A stretch of 5,886 nt of DNA, taken from Solirubrobacteraceae bacterium. GTDB lineage: Bacteria > Actinomycetota > Thermoleophilia > Solirubrobacterales > Solirubrobacteraceae. Below the pieces are notes generated by a model. That model saw nothing but the letters and a program-made list of their open reading frames with translations, had not been told where the DNA came from and ran no database searches. The stretch's first letter is position 1. Every line of letters begins with the position of its first letter. Made by a program: the position numbers and the translations under genes. The stretch is from contig JASLHP010000409.1 of assembly GCA_030149625.1 (NCBI GenBank), positions 1-5,886 on the forward strand, written 5' to 3'. Below, piece after piece: positions 1 through 5,886 of this stretch.

Positions 1-154
1 GGATGGTGATTCCCGGCTGGCCCTTCACGAGCGCGAGCGCCTCCGCCGCGCGGGTGCCACTGCCTTTGCGCCTGCCGGCGCGGCGACCGGTCGCACGCGA
101 GGCTTTTTTGCGAGTCGTTTTGGTCGCGGCTTTGGCCGCGCTCGTCGGCGGCAT
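1..154 (-). CDS. Partial Lys/Arg-rich protein, start of a winged-helix domain (paralog of the 294-788 gene)
   Basis: The minus strand is open from an ATG at 154-152 to the window edge, giving 51 residues with the C-terminus missing. Residues 2-30 are rich in Ala, Lys, Arg and Thr. Residues 24-39 read RRAGRRKGSGTRAAEA, identical to residues 99-114 of the divergent neighbour, and the match continues into V-x-GQPGITI, 24 of 28 positions in all. The rest of the neighbour's winged helix would lie outside the window. There is no counterpart of the neighbour's N-terminal coiled coil: upstream in-frame codons show no similarity before a stop near 256. The two genes use different synonymous codons over the match, so the duplication is not recent. 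No Shine-Dalgarno sequence precedes this ATG, so the start is uncertain and translation could be leaderless. A role in DNA binding is inferred from composition and homology to the neighbour. Confidence 0.6.
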   Translation of the reverse strand, partial: MPPTSAAKAATKTTRKKASRATGRRAGRRKGSGTRAAEALALVKGQPGITI

Positions 155-242
155 GCCCGAGCGCGAGGCCAAACGCACACTTGAACGTCTACGTGCGCAG
201 ATTGAGCGGGTTACAGGGCACAACTCGTGTAAGGTAAGGCGG

Positions 243-248
243 TATAAG
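243..248 (+). promoter_or_regulatory. Candidate -10 box TATAAG for the 294-788 gene
   Basis: TATAAG stands out in an otherwise GC-rich 139-base divergent intergenic region. It would place transcription start near 255, leaving a leader of about 40 bases before the GTG at 294. No convincing -35 hexamer lies at the expected distance, so this is tentative. Confidence 0.35.
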
Positions 249-249
249 T

Positions 250-277
250 GATGTGACTACCCACATCGACACTAGTG
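250..277. promoter_or_regulatory. Operator-like inverted repeat and palindrome between promoter and start
   Basis: GATGTG (250-255) is followed after six bases by its complement CACATC (262-267). Directly next to it is the perfect palindrome CACTAGTG (270-277). Both lie between the candidate -10 box and the ribosome site of the 294-788 gene, at or just after the expected transcription start. They could bind a regulator, including the winged-helix product itself, or form a small leader hairpin. Function is inferred from position only. Confidence 0.35.
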
Positions 278-293
278 AAGAGGACTCAAAACC

Positions 294-788
294 GTGACCG
301 ACTTCCTTGACGAGAAGCCCCAAGAGATCGCCAGCAGGCTGAAGGAGCTCCAGCCTCTGGTCGATGAGTTCAACCGCCTCGAGGCCGCCGCGGCGGCGCT
401 TGCGGGTGTGATTGGCTCGGCCGCATCTGGAGCTACGGCGGCTGCCACCGCGACCATCACTCGCCGTCGCGGCCCGGGTCGTCCGCGTGGCTCCGGCGGC
501 CGCAAAAAAGCCGCCAAAGCGCCAGCCGCACCCAAAGCAGCGGCGACAGCGACGCCGAAAGCAGCCAAAGCCGCCGCCCCAGGGAAACGACGTGCAGGAC
601 GGCGCAAAGGCAGCGGCACCCGCGCCGCCGAGGCTCGCTCGTTCGTGCAGGGACAGCCCGGAATCACGATCCCCGAGCTGGCCGCGAAGATGGGCATCAA
701 GCAGAACTACCTGTACCGCGTACTGCCGGGACTCGAGCAGGAAGGCAAGGTAGAGAAGAAAGGCCGCGGCTGGTACCCGAAGGGCTAG
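294..788 (+). CDS. H1-like basic protein with AT-hook-like motif and C-terminal winged helix
   Basis: A 164-residue protein starts at GTG, nine bases after the purine-rich ribosome site GAAGAGGA (277-284). Four parts are visible. Residues 5-38 form a charged, leucine-containing helix with coiled-coil character. Residues 57-66 read RRRGPGRPRG, an AT-hook-like segment with the GRP core. Residues 70-106 are an Ala/Lys/Arg/Pro-rich linker like those of histone H1 or HU tails. Residues 107-164 look like a winged helix: ITIPELAAKMGI followed by a recognition-like helix (KQNYLYRVLPGLEQEG) and a basic wing ending in GRGWYPKG. The layout suggests a DNA-binding, possibly nucleoid-associated protein that self-associates through the N-terminal helix. 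It is divergent from a partial paralog at 1-154. I know no named gene for it; a conventional transcriptional regulator is the main alternative. That this is a real gene is secure; the function is inferred. Confidence 0.8.
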   Translation: MTDFLDEKPQEIASRLKELQPLVDEFNRLEAAAAALAGVIGSAASGATAAATATITRRRGPGRPRGSGGRKKAAKAPAAPKAAATATPKAAKAAAPGKRRAGRRKGSGTRAAEARSFVQGQPGITIPELAAKMGIKQNYLYRVLPGLEQEGKVEKKGRGWYPKG

Positions 789-804
789 CCTCGGAGCCCC
801 TGGC

Positions 805-860
805 GGGCGTAGCAGCGCCTGGCGGCGTCCTCGCTCGTTCGCGTGCGAGGCGCCACGCCC
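805..860. terminator. Nested inverted repeat, possible terminator of the 294-788 gene
   Basis: The continuous right arm GCGAGGCGCCACGCCC (845-860) pairs with three left pieces: CCTCGC (829-834), GGCG (824-827, one T bulge) and GGGCGT (805-810, after a 13-base insertion). The loop of the inner stem is ten bases. It begins 17 bases after the upstream stop codon. There is no T tract, so this would be a non-canonical terminator of the kind proposed for GC-rich actinobacteria, or simply a structured repeat. Confidence 0.35.
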
Positions 861-879
861 ACTGCGTCCTTGCCGGGAG

Positions 880-947
880 CTCCGATCCGTCGCCCATCCC
901 TCTCAGATGGAGGGGGACTCCTTCTCGTCTCCACCTGGATCTCGGAG
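880..947. repeat. Imperfect long-range inverted repeat
   Basis: CTCCGATCC (880-888) is matched by GGATCTCGGAG (937-947), complementary apart from a two-base insertion. Between them CCCTC (898-902) and GAGGG (910-914) form a second hairpin. The result is a branched fold of about 68 bases in a region with no gene. It could be an RNA element or part of a dispersed repeat; I do not recognise a known riboswitch class. Confidence 0.3.
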
Positions 948-1012
948 TTGAGCTGAGCGATTTGAGTTGAGGGGCGTGGTCAGGGATGACCGCGCCCTTT
1001 CTCATCAACGGA

Positions 1013-1119
1013 GCCCTGCCCGAGACAGGCAACGGGCGGAGCCCTGCCCGACACAAGCAACGGGCGAAGCCCTGCCCGAGACAAGCAACGGGCGAAGCCC
1101 TGCCCGAGACAGGCAACGG
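1013..1119. repeat. 28-bp direct tandem repeat, about four copies
   Basis: Units begin at 1013, 1041, 1069 and 1097, each opening with GCCCTGCCCG and carrying CAACGG near its end. Copies 2 and 3 differ at one base and copies 1 and 2 at three. Copy 4 matches for 23 bases and then diverges. A shortened remnant (CAACGGA) precedes copy 1 at 1006-1012. Each junction forms a small hairpin, GGGC-GRA-GCCC, for example at 1034-1044, 1062-1072 and 1090-1100. There are no unique spacers, so it is not a CRISPR array. The unit length is not a multiple of three, which argues against a repeated peptide. Confidence 0.9.
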
Positions 1120-1169
1120 CGCCCGCCGCGACCGCCGGCGCGCGGTGGCACATCGAGCAGGCGGCACAG

Positions 1170-1233
1170 CGAGCTGAGACGCGCGCCATCCGCGACCGGG
1201 ATGGCCGCGGATGGCGCCGTATCTCTCAGCTCG
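1170..1233 (-). terminator. 64-nt two-part hairpin after mdh, probable operon terminator
   Basis: The outer arms CGAGCTGAGA (1170-1179) and TCTCAGCTCG (1224-1233) are perfect complements. Inside, GCGCCATCCGCG (1183-1194) and CGCGGATGGCGC (1206-1217) form a perfect 12-bp stem around an 11-base loop. That gives 22 paired bases with one internal loop of 3 against 6 bases. Reading on the minus strand, the hairpin begins nine bases after the mdh stop codon, where the icd-mdh transcript should end. No T run follows, so it would be a U-less terminator or a 3'-end stabilising structure. It could also act on plus-strand transcripts. Confidence 0.6.
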
Positions 1234-1242
1234 GGGCTCGGC

Positions 1243-2222
<980 letters not shown>

Positions 2223-2226
<4 letters not shown>

Positions 2227-3440
2227 AAGTTCATCTCCTTTTTCAGGTTCTCGTCTATCGACGCCAGGAACTCCTGGGTCGTCTGCCAAGGCTGCTCGGG
2301 ACCGACGATCACGGCGAGATCCTTCGTCATCTTGCCGCTTTCGACCGTCTCGACACACACTCGCTCGAGCGTCTCGGCGAATGTGCTCACCGCGGGCGTG
2401 TCGTCCATGCGTCCGCGCGCTGAGAGCCCTCGTGTCCACGCGAAAATCGACGCGATCGGGTTGGTCGACGTGGGCTTGCCCTGCTGGTGCTGGCGATAGT
2501 GACGCGTGACCGTACCGTGCGCCGCCTCGGCCTCCACCGTCTTGCCGTCAGCGGTCATCAGCACGCTGGTCATCAGGCCCAGCGAGCCGAACCCCTGCGC
2601 CACCGTGTCCGACTGCACGTCGCCGTCGTAGTTCTTGCACGCCCACACATAGCCGCCTTCCCACTTCAGCGCGGAGGCCACCATGTCATCGATCAGGCGG
2701 TGTTCATAGCTGATTCCGGCTGCCTCGAAGTCGCGCTTGAACTCGGAGACGTAGACCTCTTCGAAGATGTCTTTGAAGCGACCGTCATAGCGTTTGAGGA
2801 TCGTGTTCTTGGTCGACATGTACACCGGGTAGGTGCGCTCCAGGCCATAGCGCAGCGAAGCGCGTGCGAAGTCCCGGATCGAGTCATCGAGGTTGTACAT
2901 CGCCATCGCGATGCCGCCGCCGGGAAAGTCGTACACGTCGAGCTCGATCGGCTCGCCGCCATCCGTGGGAGTGAAGGCAAGCGTGAGCTTGCCCTCGCCG
3001 GGCACGACCATGTCGGTGGCGCGGTACTGGTCGCCGAACGCGTGGCGGCCGATCACGATCGGCTTCGTCCAGCCGGGCACCAGCCGCGGCACGTTCGCGA
3101 TCACGATCGGCTCGCGGAAGATCACGCCGCCGAGGATGTTGCGGATCGTGCCGTTGGGCGAGCGGTACATCTGTTTGAGGCCGAACTCCTCCACGCGCGC
3201 CTCGTCCGGCGTGATCGTCGCGCACTTGACGCCCACGCCGTGACGTTTGATCGCCTCCGCCGCTTCGACCGTCACCCGATCGTCAGTCGCATCGCGGTGC
3301 TCGATGCCGAGGTCGTAGTACTCGAGCTCCACGTCCACGTAGGGGACGATCAGCTGCTCCTTGATGAAGGACCAGATGATCCGTGTCATCTCATCGCCGT
3401 CGAGCTCGACGACGGGATTCTTCACCTTGATCTTGGCCAT
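2223..3440 (-). CDS. icd: NADP-dependent isocitrate dehydrogenase, eukaryotic-like homodimeric type
   Basis: This enzyme oxidatively decarboxylates isocitrate to 2-oxoglutarate, yielding NADPH, in the cytoplasm. The 405-residue protein is collinear with animal IDH1/IDH2 and unlike the E. coli Icd subfamily. Visible active-site elements are SPNGTIRN with R100, FRE with R109, GRH with R132, Y139 in GDQYRATD, K211 in [12 protein letters not shown], and the metal-binding acidic residues D251, D274 and D278 ([16 protein letters not shown]). [14 protein letters not shown] (303-316) holds R313 and H314, the usual NADP-phosphate contacts. The ATG at 3440 is the family start, with AAGGA (3453-3449) eight bases upstream; in-frame codons further upstream are low-complexity and not family-like. 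The stop overlaps the mdh start, so the two form an operon. The 191-base upstream gap suggests its own promoter, but I could not place one confidently. Confidence 0.96.
2235..2240 (-). promoter_or_regulatory. Ribosome binding site of mdh inside the icd 3' end
   Basis: AAGGAG on the minus strand lies eight bases before the mdh GTG and within the last codons of icd (LKKEMNL). It fixes the mdh start and lets ribosomes finishing icd re-initiate at the overlapping GTGA. Confidence 0.85.
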
Positions 3441-3471
3441 GGGCGGAGTCCTTGTCGTGTCTTTGTGCGGA

Positions 3472-3504
3472 GGCGCCGCGCCTGCCTCGAGGTGGCAAGG
3501 CGCC
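3472..3504 (-). promoter_or_regulatory. Hairpin in the presumed icd leader
   Basis: GGCGCC occurs at 3472-3477 and 3499-3504 and, being self-complementary, the two copies can pair. Inside, TGCC (3483-3486) and GGCA (3494-3497) can pair around a seven-base loop containing part of the palindrome CCTCGAGG (3485-3492). It lies 32 bases upstream of the icd ATG. Whether it is in the transcript depends on a start site I cannot place. It may be chance in GC-rich DNA. Confidence 0.25.
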
Positions 3505-3581
3505 GAGTCCTCCGTGGGGATGGGCGCCGATGCTATCGCCCGCCGGCCAGCGGCCACGAGGTCTACGCCGCGCTCGGCGGG

Positions 3582-3617
3582 GCCGCGTCCGCCCGCCGGA
3601 CGGAGCCGCGTCCGCCC
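3582..3617 (-). terminator. Direct repeat with mutually exclusive hairpins downstream of the propeller gene
   Basis: A 13-base direct repeat, GCCGCGTCCGCCC, occurs at 3582-3594 and 3605-3617. Between the copies, CGGACG (3597-3602) can pair either with CGTCCG at 3586-3591 (five-base loop) or with CGTCCG at 3609-3614 (six-base loop), but not both. On the minus strand it starts 17 bases after the upstream stop and 142 bases before icd. It may terminate the propeller transcript. No T run follows. Confidence 0.35.
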
Positions 3618-3631
3618 AGCGGGGCGGCGAG

Positions 3632-4741
3632 TCAGCCGTTCCAGCTGGCCTGCGAGCCGTGGGCGATGAGCACCTTGGCGCGCCCGCCCGCGAATGGAGT
3701 CGCGGCGATGCGCCCGTTCGAGGGCGGCTGCTCGAAGGACCCTTCGTCGACGAGCAGCGTGCTGCCGTCAGCGGAGATGCCCGCGCCGATCGCCGGGACG
3801 CCGTGCGCGGTGACGCCGCGCGCATGACCCGAGGCGACGTTCACGGCGTAGGCCTCGGTCGTGTCCTCGCCCTCGAACTGAGCCAACATCCTCGTGCCGG
3901 CGGCGGAGAACGCCAATGGCACGAGACCCTGCACGAGCGCACCCACACGCGCGTGCGTGAGCTGGCGCCCAGGCAGGCCGCTGCCGGACGCCGGCGCCAG
4001 CCAGATCTGATATTCGGGCGACAGGTGGCGCCTGCGCTCGCGGTCGTAGGCGATGTACGTAGGCCCGCAGACGGGATTCAAGCTACGCCCGTCGCGCGTC
4101 AGCTCGTGCAGGCCGAGGCCGTCCGCTTCGCTCACGTACAGGTTGACGCCGCCGGCGAGCGCTACCGAGTGCGACAGCCCGAACACGAGCCGGTCGCTGC
4201 CGTCGCGCGCGAAGCTCGCGCCGTCGACGATGCCCGCCGCGATTCGCGTGACGGTGGCGGTCTGCGTGTCGATCACCTCGAGACCGGAGTCCTCCGCGAT
4301 GTCGTCGGTTTCATTCGACACGAGCGAAACCGCCAGATAGCGCGAGTCCGGCGACCACGCCAGTGGCGTGGCGACCGCCGTTTCGAGGCTCAGATAGGTG
4401 GCGGCCGGCGCGCCCGAAACGGGGTAGATGCCGAGTGACGGTCCCCGTTCCCGATCGCCGGCGACGGTGCCGAACAGCGCCACCGCCACCGCTTCGCCGC
4501 TGGGCGAGATCAGCGGCTGGCGCCCTGGACCGAGCAGCTTCGGGTCGCTGCCGTCGGCCGCCGCGACCCACGCCTTCGACGGCGAGCTGGCCGTCTCCGT
4601 GACGTATGCGAGTCGCGGCGGTTGCGGGTTCGGATCCGCCACCACTTCCGCCGCCACGCCGCCGGCGCCCGCCAACAGGAACACCGCGCTTGCCACCAGC
4701 GCGGCGCCCAGGCGCACGGCGTGGACGGCGAGGCGACTCAT
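3632..4741 (-). CDS. Predicted exported TolB-like beta-propeller protein
   Basis: A 369-residue protein starts at ATG 4741, with a weak GAGG site just upstream. It begins with a signal peptide: R3 and R10, a hydrophobic stretch at about 11-29, and a V-A-A cleavage site after A31. The mature part repeats a WD40/PD40-like pattern of a serine or alanine, a proline/glycine-aspartate turn and a hydrophobic strand: [14 protein letters not shown] (77-90), [14 protein letters not shown] (127-140), [15 protein letters not shown] (175-189), [15 protein letters not shown] (276-290) and [14 protein letters not shown] (320-333). This fits a six- or seven-bladed propeller of the TolB C-terminal type. There is no TolB N-terminal domain and no Tol-Pal neighbours, so it is probably not TolB itself. 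No catalytic residues or ligand can be named. It lies upstream of icd on the same strand, 191 bases away, and diverges from the AidB-type gene over 36 bases. Confidence 0.85.
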   Translation of the reverse strand: MSRLAVHAVRLGAALVASAVFLLAGAGGVAAEVVADPNPQPPRLAYVTETASSPSKAWVAAADGSDPKLLGPGRQPLISPSGEAVAVALFGTVAGDRERGPSLGIYPVSGAPAATYLSLETAVATPLAWSPDSRYLAVSLVSNETDDIAEDSGLEVIDTQTATVTRIAAGIVDGASFARDGSDRLVFGLSHSVALAGGVNLYVSEADGLGLHELTRDGRSLNPVCGPTYIAYDRERRRHLSPEYQIWLAPASGSGLPGRQLTHARVGALVQGLVPLAFSAAGTRMLAQFEGEDTTEAYAVNVASGHARGVTAHGVPAIGAGISADGSTLLVDEGSFEQPPSNGRIAATPFAGGRAKVLIAHGSQASWNG

Positions 4742-4760
4742 AGCGCCTCAGGCTACCTTC

Positions 4761-4787
4761 TGCTTGACTGTCATGTGATGGCAAGCA
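4761..4787. promoter_or_regulatory. Operator-like inverted repeat at the start of the AidB-type gene
   Basis: TGCTTG (4761-4766) and CAAGCA (4782-4787) are perfect complements 15 bases apart, with one more matching pair inside (C4768 with G4780). The left arm overlaps TTGACT (4764-4769), the best -35-like hexamer here. It spans the proposed ATG and lies in the narrow divergent region, where a bound protein could affect both genes. No clear -10 follows at ideal spacing. Function is inferred from position. Confidence 0.35.
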
Positions 4788-5886
4788 CTATCTCGGCGTC
4801 GGTGGGAGCGGGTGCGCCTTGGCAGACGCACACGGTCTTCAACCAGGCGCCGCCGCTTCAGGACGTGGACCTGTTCTCGAGCAACCTGCCGCTCGTCGAG
4901 GCCGTGCGACGCGAGGGCGCGGGCTGGGTTACAGAGCGCGCCGCCGAGCTCGGGCGCTTCGTCGGCGCCGCCGGCGGGACGGGCGGGTCTCCAATCGAGT
5001 GGGGCCGGCTCGCCAACGAGAACAAGCCGATCCTGCGCACGTTCGACCGCTACGGCCATCGCATCGACGAGGTCGAGTTCCACCCCGCGTGGCACCAGCT
5101 GATGCGCATGGGCGTCGAGCACGAGCTGCACTCGCTGCCGTGGACGAGCGACGAGCCGTTCGCGCACACCGCGCGCGCCGCGCTGTACATGACCGCGATG
5201 CAGGCCGAGGCGGGCTTCGCGTGTCCGATCACGATGACGTTCGCGGTCGTCCCCGCGCTGCGCGCGACGCCGGAGCTCGCCGCCGAGTGGGAGCCGCGGA
5301 TCACCGCCACCACGTATGACCCGCGGCTGGTAGCGGCATCCGAGAAGGGCTCGGCGATCGCCGGCATGGCGATGACCGAGAAGCAGGGTGGCTCGGACGT
5401 GCGCGCGAACACCACCGTCGCCACACCCGTCAACGGGGGCGGGGCCGGAGCCGAGTACACGCTCGTCGGGCACAAGTGGTTCTGCTCCGCGCCGATGTCC
5501 GACCTGTTTCTCGTGCTCGCGCAGACCGATGACGGCCTCTCCTGCTTTCTACTGCCGCGCATCCTGCCCGACGGCACGCGCAACGCGTTTCACATCCAGC
5601 GCCTGAAGGACAAGCTCGGCAACCACTCCAACGCCTCGTCGGAGATCGAGTTGCACGGCGCGTGGGCGCGAATGCTAGGCGAGCCGGGCCGCGGCGTGCC
5701 GACGATCATCGAGATGGTGGGGCATACCCGCCTCGACTGCGTGATCGGCTCGGCGGCCGGGATGCGCGCGGGGGTGGCAAACGCCCTGCACCACACCGCG
5801 CATCGCAGCGCGTTCGGCAAGACGCTGATCGACCAGCCGCTGATGCGCAACGTGCTCGCCGATCTGTGCCTGGAGTCCGAGGCCAC
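4778..5886 (+). CDS. aidB: AidB-type acyl-CoA dehydrogenase (3' end missing)
   Basis: The frame runs from ATG 4778 to the window edge, 369 residues; E. coli AidB has about 541, so about a third is absent. AidB is an FAD flavoprotein of the acyl-CoA dehydrogenase superfamily. In E. coli it is induced by the Ada alkylation response and binds DNA through its C-terminal part, which is not visible here. Family hallmarks, many nearly identical to E. coli AidB, are WQTHTVFNQ (15-23), CPITMTFA (149-156), GMAMTEKQGGSDV (196-208), LVGHKWFCS (229-237), GLSCFLLPRILPDG (253-266), RLKDKLGNHSNASSE (275-289) and HRSAFG near 342-347. No Shine-Dalgarno sequence precedes the ATG. The family core begins at W15, so GTG 4802 (residue 9) is a credible alternative start, possibly leaderless. 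No Ada or alkylation-repair gene is in the window. A plain acyl-CoA dehydrogenase is less likely given the AidB-specific motifs. Confidence 0.92.
   Translation, partial: MASTISASVGAGAPWQTHTVFNQAPPLQDVDLFSSNLPLVEAVRREGAGWVTERAAELGRFVGAAGGTGGSPIEWGRLANENKPILRTFDRYGHRIDEVEFHPAWHQLMRMGVEHELHSLPWTSDEPFAHTARAALYMTAMQAEAGFACPITMTFAVVPALRATPELAAEWEPRITATTYDPRLVAASEKGSAIAGMAMTEKQGGSDVRANTTVATPVNGGGAGAEYTLVGHKWFCSAPMSDLFLVLAQTDDGLSCFLLPRILPDGTRNAFHIQRLKDKLGNHSNASSEIELHGAWARMLGEPGRGVPTIIEMVGHTRLDCVIGSAAGMRAGVANALHHTAHRSAFGKTLIDQPLMRNVLADLCLESEA

Larger units (their letters stand above)
789..1242. other. Gene-free, repeat-rich convergent intergenic region
   Basis: This 454-base stretch lies between two converging genes. 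Frames open across it have no recognisable protein pattern and run through inverted repeats and a 28-bp tandem repeat whose unit is not a multiple of three, so I call no gene. It contains inverted repeats at 805-860 and 880-947, a small CCCTC/GAGGG hairpin at 898-914, the tandem repeat at 1013-1119 and a long hairpin at 1170-1233. No tRNA cloverleaf was seen. Confidence 0.7.

Noticed and set aside
3..251. Plus-strand open frame of 82 residues at the left edge
   Set aside because: It is the antisense of the minus-strand paralog; the same kind of antisense frame appears opposite the 294-788 gene, which explains their similarity.
880..960. Known riboswitch on either strand
   Set aside because: Purine-rich segments and stems hint at one, but no class-defining core could be aligned, and no gene start follows on either strand.
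1013..1119. CRISPR array
   Set aside because: Units are directly abutting with no unique spacers, and no cas genes are present.
697..1167. Minus-strand open frame of 156 residues across the intergenic repeats
   Set aside because: It runs through inverted repeats and the 28-bp array and overlaps the 3' end of a real gene; no protein family pattern.
2227..2439. N-terminal extension of malate dehydrogenase
   Set aside because: The extra 71 residues are an out-of-frame reading of icd; the GTG at 2226 has a ribosome site and gives the family's normal N-terminus.
2487..3827. Plus-strand open frame of 446 residues opposite icd
   Set aside because: It is His/Arg/Val/Ala-rich with no domain pattern and mirrors a strongly conserved icd; long antisense frames are expected in GC-rich DNA.
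4748..5473. Minus-strand open frame of 241 residues opposite the AidB-type gene
   Set aside because: Arg/Gly/His-rich antisense shadow; the plus-strand frame carries clear AidB motifs.

Overview
This is a GC-rich window with actinobacterial gene style: GTG starts, strong G/C third-position bias, and Ala/Arg-rich proteins. The Lys/Ala-rich winged-helix proteins at the left end and the overall gene content suggest a deep-branching actinobacterium such as a Solirubrobacterales/Thermoleophilia member. That placement is inference from style; there is no rRNA in the window to confirm it.

Layout. Positions 1-154 (minus, cut by the window edge) and 294-788 (plus) are two divergent, paralogous small basic proteins that share a Lys/Arg/Ala-rich region and the start of a C-terminal winged helix. 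The complete copy adds a predicted N-terminal coiled coil and an AT-hook-like segment, so it resembles a chromatin or nucleoid protein. Positions 789-1242 carry no credible gene. They hold nested inverted repeats, a 28-bp tandem repeat in about four copies, and a 64-nt hairpin just beyond the mdh stop codon.

Positions 1243-3440 (minus) are a two-gene TCA-cycle operon: NADP-dependent isocitrate dehydrogenase of the eukaryotic-like homodimeric type, then malate dehydrogenase. Their stop and start codons overlap as GTGA, and a good ribosome site for mdh lies inside the end of icd. Upstream on the same strand (3632-4741) is a predicted exported TolB-like beta-propeller protein. Only 36 bases separate its start from a divergent plus-strand gene (4778 to the window end), an AidB-type acyl-CoA dehydrogenase whose 3' part is missing.

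How the parts fit. icd and mdh supply 2-oxoglutarate/NADPH and oxaloacetate/NADH and are probably made together. The secreted propeller and AidB show no functional link to that operon. The least conventional part of the window is the divergent pair of histone-H1-like winged-helix proteins and the repeat-rich tract beside it. I did not find a clear new multi-gene system.
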